A stretch of 64,000 bases of DNA. Source: Phaeodactylum tricornutum CCAP 1055/1 (taxonomy: Eukaryota > Bacillariophyta > Bacillariophyceae > Surirellales > Neidiaceae). Position numbers and translations under genes: made by a program. The DNA is taken from NCBI RefSeq assembly GCF_000150955.2, contig NC_011671.1:992001-1056000 (forward strand), written 5' to 3'. Within the stretch, counting starts at the first letter, position 1. The number at the start of each line of letters is the position of its first letter. Below the pieces are notes generated by a model, which searched no databases, was not told where the DNA came from, and saw nothing but the letters and a program-made list of their open reading frames with translations. Of this stretch, positions 10,102 through 20,573 are shown one piece after another.

Positions 10102-11835
10102 CTACCAATTGAGTTTCGACGGCTTTAGGAATCCAATCTTATCAGCCGCATCATCTAGCTGAGAGCAACATAATTTCGCTTCTACGAGTGTACAATATTC
10201 GTTGACTTTCTCGGCAGAATTGCGTCCGCTAAAGAGCGCCGCATGTACGCTGCCTGCAAACTCTGTGACTGTAGCTTCCCCAGAGAATATGAGGCGTCCT
10301 TCCCATTCCGGATTTCTCAATTCTTCCACGTGCCGATTCAACGCTCCAAGTGACATCGATGAATACGCGCCTCGACTATAAGGGTCTTCTTCCCAGCGGG
10401 TGACTTGACAGTCTTGACAATATGACGAAATTTCGTCAGCGATACCCATGGCATCCTTCATAAATGAAAGAACGTGGTCTCGAATAATCTCGTCGTTTTT
10501 TCCGACGGCCCAGCTTCCGGCAGATCCAGACAGGACAGCTTCAATGCAAGGAATATCATTTCGCGCCCATAAATTGTCGAAAAGCATGCAGTTACCAGGC
10601 GGCTCATCTGACGTCTGGAAAGAGCTTTTACGGATCATCCCCAGAAACGCCTCTTCCTTCGGCCAGAATATACGATCAAAAGTTAAGAAAACTTTTTTGT
10701 AGCTGCCCATGCTCATGTGACTGATTGCTTCAAGCTTGCTCGCGCTCATTGCAGGTTCAAAGAATTTGTACCTACCTTCAGTCTCTTTCAAACAACCAGC
10801 TGGGAGGGTTAGTACGCACGCATTCGCCCTGATTTGCGTCCCTAAGACCGTGTTTAGAAGGACGGTGTTAGTCTCGTTGGATATCTTAATGACTTCCTCT
10901 TTCAATCGTATCCGCTTGTTCACGCCATCTCGTAGTAAAGGTTCCAAAATCGAACTCATACCCTTCTTCAAGGTACAGTGTGGTCCATAAAAGTCGCCCT
11001 CCGCAGTGTATGTCTCATCGGCGTTATCGTCATTCAGTTTGTCATCGACAAACTCGCAGAGCTGTAAATCCGAAGTCTCCTTTCCGTACCAGCACTCGAT
11101 CATGTGCAGATAAAAAGGGGTTAAAGCAAGTACCTGTTCCATGTCATCCTCGGACAAACGTTCTAGTTCCGATCGAAAATTTGGCTCGTCTTGAATCTTT
11201 GAAATTGTTTCTTTCACGCTTTGAATTGTCGTCTCCATGCCTTCTCCTTGTTCAAACATGGTGTTACCAACATCCGAAACACGGTCCAAAAGAGCGTAAT
11301 GGCGTTTAAGCGCTAACGAGATCAATGGTGAATCTTTAGCGAGCTCTTGTCCATTTACATACAAAACGATCTGATTGGCGCCGTGCGCTATACTTTGGGG
11401 TCGCATCCAAGGATTGCCTAGAAAGATCGGGTTCAAATGCCTTTCATATACGGACTCGCCTGAAGGTGTAGCTTTTTCCAAGAGCGCCATCATGGGATTC
11501 CTCATAGGGAAGGAGCGATCTTCTTTACTCAGTGGAGCTTCCCAATCGAGGCCAGTTCCGTGTACCCATGCCGCACCGTGATCCATGGCAAAATGCAACG
11601 AAGTTCCATCCAGGCCTCTTCTTGTTTCCATCGTGGTGTAAAGGCGACCTCCTACTCTTTCACGCGCTTCCAAAATTACAATATCGGACGGGGCGAAGCC
11701 AAAGTCTCGAATTAATGTGTGAGCACACTGCAGCCCAGAAGCTCCCGCTCCAACGATGGCCACTTTTACAAACTCTACAGCGTTCACATCGTTTGTGTCA
11801 CAATTTTCCCGAGCGGTTAACGATGTACTAGACAT
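10102..11835 (-). CDS. Flavin-containing amine oxidase (polyamine oxidase/LSD1-type fold)
   Basis: 577 aa from the ATG at 11835; an upstream in-frame ATG at 11928 would add 31 residues. The N-terminal FAD-binding motif GAGASG is at 29-34, followed by LEARERVGGRL and a DHGAAWVHG block typical of polyamine oxidases. The C-terminus has the flavin-contacting IFSGEATVTEFAGSVHAA block. There is no SWIRM domain, so a histone demethylase role is less likely than oxidation of a polyamine or similar amine. I prefer the downstream start because a TSACWGTSA palindrome, found just upstream of several starts here, lies 23 bp before it, and the extra residues resemble no domain or clear targeting signal. 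The gene is intron-free. Confidence 0.85.
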   Translation of the reverse strand: MSSTSLTARENCDTNDVNAVEFVKVAIVGAGASGLQCAHTLIRDFGFAPSDIVILEARERVGGRLYTTMETRRGLDGTSLHFAMDHGAAWVHGTGLDWEAPLSKEDRSFPMRNPMMALLEKATPSGESVYERHLNPIFLGNPWMRPQSIAHGANQIVLYVNGQELAKDSPLISLALKRHYALLDRVSDVGNTMFEQGEGMETTIQSVKETISKIQDEPNFRSELERLSEDDMEQVLALTPFYLHMIECWYGKETSDLQLCEFVDDKLNDDNADETYTAEGDFYGPHCTLKKGMSSILEPLLRDGVNKRIRLKEEVIKISNETNTVLLNTVLGTQIRANACVLTLPAGCLKETEGRYKFFEPAMSASKLEAISHMSMGSYKKVFLTFDRIFWPKEEAFLGMIRKSSFQTSDEPPGNCMLFDNLWARNDIPCIEAVLSGSAGSWAVGKNDEIIRDHVLSFMKDAMGIADEISSYCQDCQVTRWEEDPYSRGAYSSMSLGALNRHVEELRNPEWEGRLIFSGEATVTEFAGSVHAALFSGRNSAEKVNEYCTLVEAKLCCSQLDDAADKIGFLKPSKLNW

Positions 11836-11857
11836 TCGATTCTGTGGATATATCGAT

Positions 11858-11866
11858 TGACAGTGA
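11858..11866. promoter_or_regulatory. TSACWGTSA palindrome just upstream of amine oxidase start
   Basis: TGACAGTGA, 23 bp before the preferred ATG at 11835; a second copy lies at 12086-12094. Compare similar spacing at the TFB4, TPR and 410-aa genes. Function is inferred. Confidence 0.35.
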
Positions 11867-11928
11867 GGCGTTTCTGCGGTCGCAGCAGGCAGCTTCCTAC
11901 CAAAAGTATCTATATCTACTAGATACAC

Positions 11929-12305
11929 TCAGGCATGGACACAATTAACACTTTGTACGTGTTGGTAATCCGGCAATGTATCGTCTCTCTAGAAGCTGAT
12001 TTGCATCGTACAAACTAGCGGGTCTGAAACTGATAGTGACAACGAATTGACACTAGTCAGTCTCATGGTAACGACATCGTCGCTCTCACAGTCAATGCAA
12101 TTGACCGTAAAAAATTCCTAGCGATCACGAAGAAAAGGGTAGGGTTTTATGTTAATATATTTTTTCTCTGTAATGCAAGTTGATAAACAGCAACGAGATT
12201 CAACTCATTTCGTCTGACTGGGTGTGAATTGCTAGGATGGAACTACACGAAATGCAAGTCGGGCAACTAGAGATCCCTTCCTCTCACAAAAGCGCCTTCG
12301 GCCAC
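11929..12305. other. Intergenic region upstream of amine oxidase
   Basis: 377 bp between minus-strand genes. It holds a TSACWGTSA palindrome (TCACAGTCA) at 12086-12094; nothing else is recognised. Confidence 0.5.
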
Positions 12306-13307
12306 TCATCCTTGCTCCGGCCAAGCCGTGTTTAGAACTTGGAGAAGCAAATCCTTGAACTTGCCTCCAACTTCGGAGCGGACACGATCATGGATAGTCT
12401 TTCCGTGTTTTTCGATGTGTGCCGACATCACTTCCGACATGATGGGCTGGTAACGAATCAAAAGAGTCGTCAAAAGAAGCTCATCTGTACCGAAGCCCAC
12501 ACAGGCCGAGCGAATCAAATCTCCAATTGTTTCGTACGGCTTTTGCTTCATACCAAGCATGAAGATGGTACCCTCTTTCACGTTGCCTCCCATTTCCTTT
12601 TCCATTGCCTTCATCAAAGTGAATCCGTACTTGTCAGCATAGGCCTTGTTCATGTTCTCAATGTGCTCCGGGGGAGCCTTGCATAACAGCTTAAAAATAC
12701 CACGCCCATCCGTTCCCCATCGCCCTTGACCCTTGCTGTGAATTTCTTCCGCTTCTTCAATAGCCTTTTCCGCTGTATGGAACTGTGGATCGTATACATC
12801 TTCGGCTCCTTGAAGGCAATTAAAGACGAGACGCTCCATATCGCCATGCAACTCACTGGCCAGGAGTTTACCAAGATCCTTGTTGTACATGGTAAAATAG
12901 GTCTTCTTGAGTCGATCCATTTCTTCGTTTGTTCGTCCGCAAACAATGGACCAAACCACGTTCACTTGCGCTCCAATACCTTTACACGCCTTTCGAATCA
13001 TAGCGCACTCGGCCTTGTCCGAAGGCAAAGAGAGAAATTCTAGAGCGACGCCAAAATCTCCAGAGAATTCCTTTTTCATGACATCGACAAGCTCGCGTTC
13101 AAACAGTTCCTTGTAGCGGATGGCCATTTTGCATCGAGTGGTTATGTTTTGCGTCGCAATTGCGTCAATCACCTTTTGCTTGTTGGCGCCCCAGCCCTTA
13201 GTGGCATCTCTAATTTGTTGACATAAGTCATCAATCTCGGAGCCAAACCCTTGATCGGGAGAAAGATCATTTTCCTTCACAATGCCAGGATAGATTGGAA
13301 TCGTCAT
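12306..13307 (-). CDS. Annexin (copy 1)
   Basis: 333 aa from the ATG at 13307; an in-frame ATG 18 bp upstream is possible. Annexins bind acidic phospholipids with calcium. Four annexin repeats are visible, starting near ATKGWGA, CKGIGA, GRWGT and CVGFGT. Repeats 1 and 2 have GxGA in place of the canonical GxGT of the type II calcium loop, so calcium binding there may be weakened; repeats 3 and 4 keep GT. The shared N-terminus (IYPGIV, then a DLSPD segment) closely matches the plus-strand annexin at 15325, so the two are paralogues arising by a local duplication, now separated by TFB4 and on opposite strands. No signal peptide is seen, so it is probably cytosolic. Confidence 0.93.
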   Translation of the reverse strand: MTIPIYPGIVKENDLSPDQGFGSEIDDLCQQIRDATKGWGANKQKVIDAIATQNITTRCKMAIRYKELFERELVDVMKKEFSGDFGVALEFLSLPSDKAECAMIRKACKGIGAQVNVVWSIVCGRTNEEMDRLKKTYFTMYNKDLGKLLASELHGDMERLVFNCLQGAEDVYDPQFHTAEKAIEEAEEIHSKGQGRWGTDGRGIFKLLCKAPPEHIENMNKAYADKYGFTLMKAMEKEMGGNVKEGTIFMLGMKQKPYETIGDLIRSACVGFGTDELLLTTLLIRYQPIMSEVMSAHIEKHGKTIHDRVRSEVGGKFKDLLLQVLNTAWPEQG

Positions 13308-13775
13308 GGTGTAATTGTAAAACAAATTAGCTGAGGTAGTTCGGGTCTCTATGGACGTTGCGAATTATGGAATCAGCGAGCGCATCTTTGAACAGAAACT
13401 CCCTGGCTGTTGTTTCCGTTGATCTCTGCTTCCGATTTCGCCAAATTAGTCTTGTTCGTGCTTGTCATTTAGTCTGTCTGTCGCTCAGTTTTGGTATTTT
13501 GGAGTACGCCCGCCGAATGTTTTTACTCCGGAAGACAGCGTCCTATTCAATATGTTACACCATCATGGTTGTACTCTATGTGGAGTACAAAAACATTAAT
13601 ATGGCTTTCAACTGTAAGTGAATGAACATGCTCCCTTTGGCGAAGATAAACTCATGTTGAGCTCCAGTTGACGACAACTATAGCAAAAATGATTTGGCTA
13701 GACGACAAACGGAAGACTCGCCGAATGGTTAGGGTTTCTACTCACAGTCAAACAGCCAGTGGACAACTCCGGTTT
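13308..13775. other. Intergenic region between annexin copy 1 and TFB4
   Basis: 468 bp without a recognised gene. A TSACWGTSA palindrome (TCACAGTCA) is at 13742-13750, close to the TFB4 stop and far (435 bp) from the annexin start. Confidence 0.5.
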
Positions 13776-14852
13776 TCAAATTTCAGTTGTTCCAACCCGC
13801 TTTGAGTCGACCACGATTTTAGCCTGGCAAGTCGGGCAGTAGTTTTTTGGTTGCTTTCGAAAAATGGACAAACATTGATTACAAACGTATGCCAAGTCAA
13901 CAAGTTCTGCAGTCTCAAAACATCGGGCACGGAAATCGACCTTGTTAATTGCCGGTAGATTTAAAAGGCATCGAGAAGGCACATCCGCCAAAAATACGCT
14001 GTGTAGAACTTCTGTTAGTGCCCCTCCGACTTGAGCTGTTCCAGATGGACTCAAAAAGACGCCACCCGTTAAGTCACATGCCTGCTCCAAAAATGCCGAC
14101 GACGAGTGATTTCCTTTTGCCGAGAGAAAACACCCATCCACAACTATGCTCTGTTTAACAGCTGCAAACGCGCAGTTCATGAAGGCATTGTAGTCTCTTG
14201 ATCGATCATCCGAGGCCTGTATGAGGAAAATTCGGGGCGACCAACCGGACAACTTTTTACTCGCTGGTTTCGATTTGGCCTTGCCATCCATTAGTGCTAT
14301 CACTCCCTGATCATCGTTGCGGTTCAAATGTGTTTCATTCCGCAACGCACTGACTCCACCCACTCGAGCGGCTACTAAAAATCGATTGATTATACATAGG
14401 GCATTGGAGAACGCTGCTGCCATGGCGGCTTGGCGGGAAGAGGCATCCGAAAGGTACTGCGCTTTGGAAGCCGCTCGAAGCAGCAATTCGTGCACTCCAA
14501 CTGTTAAATGTTCTTTCATTTTGCGTATGTCTGGCAGATATGTTTCCGGATGGAGCATCCATTCGGAAATATCGTTTGATCGCGGATATACAACGGCTGT
14601 CTCATTGTCGGCCACCGCAATAAGGACCAAGCCGGCGTCGTGTTCGATGCTGCAAAAGGCACTGGCAAAGGCCTCGGTCGCTTCCAAAGCTTCCTCGAGA
14701 ACAGCGGGTCCAACACTGCGTTTCCCTAGTGCGACCCTCGATTTATCCTGAGCTGTTCGCTGAATGTCGCGTTCGCCCCACGCTAGTGGTGATACGTCTA
14801 GCACCAGGATTAGAAGAGAGTTGGCGTCAGTATTCCTTTTATTTTTGACCAT
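13776..14852 (-). CDS. TFB4: General transcription factor TFIIH subunit TFB4/p34
   Basis: 358 aa, intron-free. TFB4 (human GTF2H3) is a core TFIIH subunit that pairs with p44 in transcription initiation and nucleotide-excision repair. The N-terminal vWA-like fold starts LLILVLDVSPLAWG, and the middle contains the FMNCAFAAVKQ and LSPSG segments. The C-terminus carries the family's C4 zinc motif: VDFRARCF, then CNQC and CPTC about 15 residues apart. Length fits the family (about 300-340) with a short Ser-rich insertion. It is transcribed head-to-head with annexin copy 2 from a 472-bp shared region containing two TSACWGTSA palindromes, one of them 56 bp before this start codon. Confidence 0.92.
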   Translation of the reverse strand: MVKNKRNTDANSLLILVLDVSPLAWGERDIQRTAQDKSRVALGKRSVGPAVLEEALEATEAFASAFCSIEHDAGLVLIAVADNETAVVYPRSNDISEWMLHPETYLPDIRKMKEHLTVGVHELLLRAASKAQYLSDASSRQAAMAAAFSNALCIINRFLVAARVGGVSALRNETHLNRNDDQGVIALMDGKAKSKPASKKLSGWSPRIFLIQASDDRSRDYNAFMNCAFAAVKQSIVVDGCFLSAKGNHSSSAFLEQACDLTGGVFLSPSGTAQVGGALTEVLHSVFLADVPSRCLLNLPAINKVDFRARCFETAELVDLAYVCNQCLSIFRKQPKNYCPTCQAKIVVDSKRVGTTEI

Positions 14853-15324
14853 TTTAAATGTGCTCGTCCCGGTACCAGTGGGTATATCTGCAAGGGAACA
14901 ACAGAATTGACTGTGATCTCGGCGAGCGAGTCGATGCCTGTGACAGGGAGTATTTCATTGCTCGATACACACTCACAGTCAGCGTAAAATTTTCCCGATA
15001 TTGTGTACTTCTCCGGGGATCCCCTAAAACCTACCGTCTCAGACGCATCGGAGGGTTCTCAGAGGAGACTTTTATAACCCAATGCAACCTGGACGTAAAT
15101 GTCTTCCAGATGAGAATACGGGATTGTAAGATTCACTTACGGATGAATCGTGGGACGAACTTATGGTCAGAGGAAAACGGTTGACAATCGAGGTTGTGGG
15201 GATCTTGTGCTTTTGGATCTTGAGAACCGGTTGGAAATAGCAAGCGGCACCGTGATGATTTCATAAATTGCGCTGCCGCAGCGTTCTTACAGTCAACGAG
15301 CCAGGCTCTTTGTATCCAACTATT
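14853..15324. other. Divergent intergenic region TFB4 / annexin copy 2
   Basis: 472-bp region between head-to-head genes. It contains TGACTGTGA at 14908-14916, TCACAGTCA at 14973-14981 and a one-off match TTACAGTCA near 15287, the last about 35 bp before the annexin ATG. Probably a bidirectional promoter region. Confidence 0.5.
14908..14916. promoter_or_regulatory. TSACWGTSA palindrome 56 bp before TFB4 start
   Basis: TGACTGTGA. Its distance to the start codon matches the copies before the TPR gene (46 bp) and the 410-aa gene (45 bp), consistent with a site near the transcription start. Inference only. Confidence 0.4.
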
Positions 15325-16399
15325 ATGAGCATCGATCTGTATCCTGCCATCATTCACGAAGGAGACCTTTCTCCTGACTCCTTTGGGCCAGAAGTCGACG
15401 AAATTTGCAATGAAAGTAAGTTTGAATCCGGCCCTCTTTTTGTAGTTTAGGTAACTTTAATCCGTGTTCTCATGTGGCGTTCTTCTCCGCCGCGAAGTTG
15501 ATGCTTCTTGCAAGGGTTTTGGAACCAACGAGAAGCGCCTGCTTAAGGCTATGGGATCCCAGTCTCCCGAGACGCGCTGCAAGGTGCCACTCCGCTACAA
15601 AGAACTTCGTGGCAAGGAGCTTAAGAACGTAATGAAGTCCGAATGCGGCAAGCGCAATTTCGGGACCGCGTTGCAATTCTTGGCCGTTTCGCCCATTGAA
15701 GCAGACTGCGACATGATCAAGGCCGCTTGCAAGGGTGTGGGTACGAATGAGCTCTTGCTGTTTACCATCTTGTGCGGTCGCTCCAACACGGAGGTCGAAC
15801 TACTCAAGAAGAAGTATTTTGAAATTCACACGGCGGATCTTGGTCGTGTTCTCGATGGAGAATTGGGCGGTGATTTAGAAAAGATGATTTTCAATACCTT
15901 GCAGGCTGCAGAAGAAATATTTGATTCGGACTACCATACAGAGGCGCTCATGAAAGAGGACGCTGCGAAATTGTACGAGATGGGACAAGGCAAGCGATTC
16001 GGAACGAACGAAGCAGGACTTTTCAAGATCCTCTGCGCCCGCCCGCCTGAGTATTTGAAACAGATGAACCTCGTCTACGCGGAGAAGTACGGCTTCACTC
16101 TTCCCAAGGCATTGGAGACCGAGCTAAACGGGCATGTCAAGGATGCAGCATTGTACATGATCGGTATGAAACTCAAACCCTACGAAACGGTGGCCAACTT
16201 GATTCACCGCGCTTGCAAGGGTTTCGGTACAAATGAACTTCTTTTGACGTCGGCTCTGATTCGCTACCAACCCATAATGAAGAATGTTATGGAAGCATAC
16301 ATCGAACTCTATGGCGAGACGATTGAGGACCGTATCAAGTCTGAATGTGGTGGCGACTACGAACGTATTTTGTTGGAAGTGTTGGGCGCCGCTGAATGA
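15325..16399 (+). CDS. Annexin (copy 2, 2 exons)
   Basis: Exons 15325-15415 and 15498-16399, intron 15416-15497 (82 nt, GTAAGT...GAAG); 330 aa. The splice restores the NEIDASCKGFGT start of repeat 1. All four repeats keep the calcium-loop GT: GFGT, GVGT, RFGT and GFGT. This contrasts with copy 1, where repeats 1 and 2 have GxGA. The N-terminus (MSIDLYPAI, then GDLSPDSFGPEVDEIC) is clearly related to copy 1. Copy 1 appears to lack the intron, so the intron was lost from copy 1 or gained here after duplication. The gene converges on SMC5, with 137 bp between the two stop codons. Confidence 0.93.
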
Positions 16400-16536
16400 T
16401 TTTAACGTGTTCTGGCCCGTTTGTTTTTATGTCCGGTGTTTTAGCCCTTGTTAAACTATTTAATGAAAAAGTGTGTAGGGTGATCTCCAGTCACTTGATG
16501 CAGAAGAAAAGGACTTAATGGATTTATGCTTTGAGG

Positions 16537-19500
16537 CTAGCTCCTATCAGCAACACCTCTGCTCTTTTTTGAGGGGCTGGGAACCAATGCATTCCCACTA
16601 TTTTCTTCCTCGTCCTCGGTCAGGATTCCGCGCTTATGCCTACCAAGACGAATAAAGTGCTCAATATCCCAATCGGCGCAAGATTTAAAGTTGTAAGGTC
16701 CTAAACAAGAGGACAAAGTGTGAGATGAGACAATTCATAAAAAAATATACTCTGGTGCATTCCCTCACCATTAAAAACAAAAAGAATCGTGACGCCTTCC
16801 TCTTCCATATCCACAAGATTCGGCAAAAGTTTCGGCGTGATGAGAAAATATTGTCCAACGTGCTCGAACGGCTCGCCCTTCGGCGGACGGGTTGAGTTCT
16901 CAACAATGCGACGAAAGACAAGCCGCTCGTTCCGATCGTCAAGGCCTTGGTTGATTTCGTCAACGCATCGGAATGGGGCTACCATCATGTCTTGTAGAGC
17001 CATTAAATACATGATTGTACTGACCGAACGCTCACCTCCAGACTGGACCTGTGCTGATAAAATTTGCGCCTTCGTACCTTCCCGAAAACTCACCAGAATT
17101 TCGATACCCCAGTCCTTGAAGTTGCCTATCTGATTTTCATCATCTTCATCGATTTTACCCCTTTTTAGACGAATTTCGCCGGTGCATTCCATTTCCTGCA
17201 TGTACTCGCTGAAGAGTTTGTCCACCTTGCTTACATAGTTCTCCAACGCAGCCTGCCACGGATTGCTCTTATTTCGGATTTCCTGCAGCTTGGCATCTTT
17301 CGAGCTCGTCAAATCGTCCAGCTTCGTCTGAACTTCTTCGATCTCTGCCTTTGTTCGCTCATATTGCCGTAGGGCGTCCGGGTTGTCCGCGTATTCATCT
17401 GCTTTGCTGACTGCTTCGTCGAGGGCGGCTTCGCAGTCATGCAAAGTCGTAACCTCGAGTTCCTGGAGCTGATCAAATAGCTCTGTTTTGTTGCCGTTTT
17501 CGTCTTCCAAAGGCGCAACTCGCTCAGCTTCCGTCTTCAGCTTCGCGTATTCTTTTTTCACATTCATGAAGTCTGTCTGAATCTTCACCGCTCGAGTCTC
17601 AAGTCCCTTAAAGCTAGTGTTCTTCTCGAGGACAAGTTCTCTGAGATGCGAATCAAAGATTAGTTAGGGACGCGAACACAACAATCGACGGCTAGCAATG
17701 ACACATACGTACTTCGCTCTACGCTCGGCTACTGAAAAATCGTTGCGAGAAATTTGAAGACCGGCATTCTCCATTGTTGCTAGCAGCATTTGCTCATGTT
17801 GTTGAGCATGGACTTCCAGGGCCGACACCCCATGAGCAACTCGATTCATTAGAGATTGTACCAGCGCCTTCTTTTCCTTTTCGTCATCGCTTTCCAAATC
17901 GCGCCGAGCATCATCAAGTTTATTGCGAGCGTTCTCCAGTTTCTGCTGAAACTTCTTCAGACTTTCCAAAGACTGCTTTGATGACTGTAATTTGGCCTTC
18001 ACTTCTTGGGCTGCAAGTTCAGTTTTATTTTTTTCTTTCTGGGAGTCTTCAATCGCTGGCCTCAGTTCATTCATTTCGGCATTGGCCTCTGCAATTCTGT
18101 CCTCGGCCTCTTTTTTTACGCGAGGATTGACACCCGGCGCCAGAAGGCGAGCTTGACTGATATCATCCTGTCGCGATGAGATTTCCTTACTGTATCTTGA
18201 GACAACGTTGCTGAACTTAAGCGCTTTGCCATTATCAGAACAGAATAGGACCGAAGGCTGCTTGTCGGTCTGACCTAGGGAGATATCCGGCTCCGAAATG
18301 AAGTCCGTCAGTTTTGTAAGCTTTTGATTCGTTTCTTCTCCTCCCATTAGAACTTTGTGCACCGCTGCTTGCTTGCGAAGTACTAGCATAATCTGGTCAG
18401 GAGCTGTAAAATAATGATCAAGATACCCTGCTATCGCGTACTCCTTTTGAAGGATCGACATTTTCTCTTCCGAGTACGGCCGTTGCGGATCCGAAAGTCG
18501 CTGGCCATCCGTATTCACAATATTGATCGGAATTTTACGACGTTCACGAATCTCGCTAAACAAAAAATCATAGTCTTCTTTGTTTTCGACGACAAAGGAT
18601 TTCAATACCCAATTTGGAACGTGTTGCTCCAAAGCAGCCGCAGTATTCTGATCTTTGGTTGCCACTTCGCAGGCCACCGGACCCCAGACAGGGCGACGAA
18701 ACTTATCCCGGTTACTTTCCAGCCATTCGAAAATCTGCCCGAGATTCCTTTCTTGTCGAAATATTCGTTCCTTTCGCCGGGCACCTTCGTCGTTCATCTT
18801 CGCAAGCTTCATCTGCGCCTCTTTACCCTTTTCTTTCAGTAGGTGAGCTTTTTCGAGATGTCTGGCAAGCTCGCGTTTAGCTGATTCGTATGCGCGCGAC
18901 GCAACACGAGCCGCCTCCCTGGCTTCGTTATACTGGTCTGTCATTTCTTCTTCAGTGGTCGCAAAACTAGAGAGCTGCTCTTCCAAAGTCGCGACGCGTT
19001 CTTCCTGAGAGCGGTAACGAGCTTGTACTTCTTCATGCTTGGTGTCCAGCTCGCGTAGCATAGCGAGCGCCTCCTCGATACCATCGTCATGATTCTCGTA
19101 CTTCTTCAGCTGTTTTTCCATTTCTTTGTTACATTTCTGCTTATTCATTTCGAGAACCTTCAACTGCAGATCGGCTTCCTTCCAAGCCTTTGCAAGACGT
19201 TGCTGCTCCTCTTGCAAAGGAGCGAGCTCTGCATGAGCGGCCTTGAGGCGGTCCTTGACTTCCGTCTTCGCTTCTTTTAACGAGACGGCTTCTTCGCGCA
19301 ACACATCGACTTGCAGCCAAATTCTTTTCTTCTCCAAAACTTCGGCTTGTACTAGAGCTTCTTCGCGTTCTTCCACACGCATTTTTTCTTGCTCGAGCTG
19401 TTTGTTCTCGTGCTCTAGTTTTTTTAATTTGGATTTTATTGTATCGACGTTGACGACTCCCGACTGTAGCTCAGCCTCGGCTTGGATCAGATCCATATGT

Positions 19501-20195
19501 AGCCTGTACAAGTGCTGCGACGTGGAGAGCGTTTTCTCCGTCTCTTGCAAAAGCTGTTTCGAATCAAAGCCCGAGAAGCTCCCCACCTTGTCTTGTGGCA
19601 GAAAGGTACAGAGGTTATCAATGGCAATATTATAGTCCTCCGACACAATTTCCCGAATCACGTTGGGGTGTACCTTTTCGTCATTGACAAAGTACTGCGA
19701 CGCCCCCCGACCTTTGCCTTTCTCTGACCCCTTATGACGATCAATGGTACGTCGAAACACGTGAGTACCCTTGCCGGGTAGCGGCGCCAACTCGATTTCA
19801 ATTTCGGCGTGGTCCTTGCCGTGTGCGATGAATGCACGGGCGTCGTCTGCCCGACCGAGTAATTTGGGCTCCCCTCCCAGTCCGAAACAAATGGCGTTCA
19901 GAATCGACGACTTTCCCGTCCCGTTAGGACCAATGACCATATTGAGACTTTTGCACAAAAACAATACGCAACAGAGTTGAGAACGCGTGACTTTTCCGCG
20001 TTTTCAGAAAACCGTGCAATGGCTGGATGCATTCGAGCGCGGCGTGGACAATACGGATACGTACCGCGGCCCGGGACGAAATTCGACATCGGAATAAGTC
20101 AGAAAGTTGTGTAGCTTAATCCTTGTAATAGAACCCGCCTTGTGCGTACCCACACGTCGGATGTAGGCCTCTTCACTGTCCGAGTCACTCGTCAT
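16537..20195 (-). CDS. SMC5: Structural maintenance of chromosomes protein 5 (SMC5), 4 exons
   Basis: Minus strand, exons 20195-20065, 19947-17713, 17640-16769 and 16700-16537; introns of 117, 72 and 68 nt (GTACGT, GTACGT and GTGAGG donors). The protein is 1133 aa. SMC5 pairs with SMC6 in the SMC5/6 complex for recombination repair and replication-fork resolution. Walker A GPNGTGKSS is formed just after the first splice. Two long coiled-coil arms rich in Glu, Lys and Gln flank a hinge region near residues 430-560. The C-terminal half has the signature VQSGGERSVSTI and Walker B FRCVDEINQGLD, and the last splice joins FVFNG to a short basic/acidic tail. Start chosen at MTSDSDSEE; an in-frame ATG at 20336 precedes it but adds no recognisable sequence. 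Confidence 0.95.
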
Positions 20196-20573
20196 GGTGC
20201 ACTTTGGATGCAGGTTTGGTCTTCCTTGGTTGTTAGCGAAAGACTGAACGGGTGCCGTGGTGTCGAATGAAGAGCGGCAGTCTCGGAGGGAAAATACGGA
20301 AGGCGCGCAATTTAAAAGTATGCCATCTACTACCACACATACGACGTCCTATCGACATGAAAAATAGCGCCTGTCGTGATCCTACCTAACTGCAAAGTGG
20401 TCTTGGAATCGGGACTTACTGTTACCTTGGAGTTTGTAGAAAACCGTCTTTTTCACCATCTCCCATGCCAAGAAACCTAGCATTCCTGACTGTCAATTCC
20501 ACACACCATAATTGCGTCATTTCGTTGTTCCTATAGCGTACTACTCAATCATATCATTGGAAGGGGCAGCCCG
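20196..20573. other. Intergenic region SMC5 / MATE 1
   Basis: 378 bp between minus-strand genes. It contains TGACTGTCA at 20487-20495, 292 bp upstream of the SMC5 start; nothing else is recognised. Confidence 0.5.
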
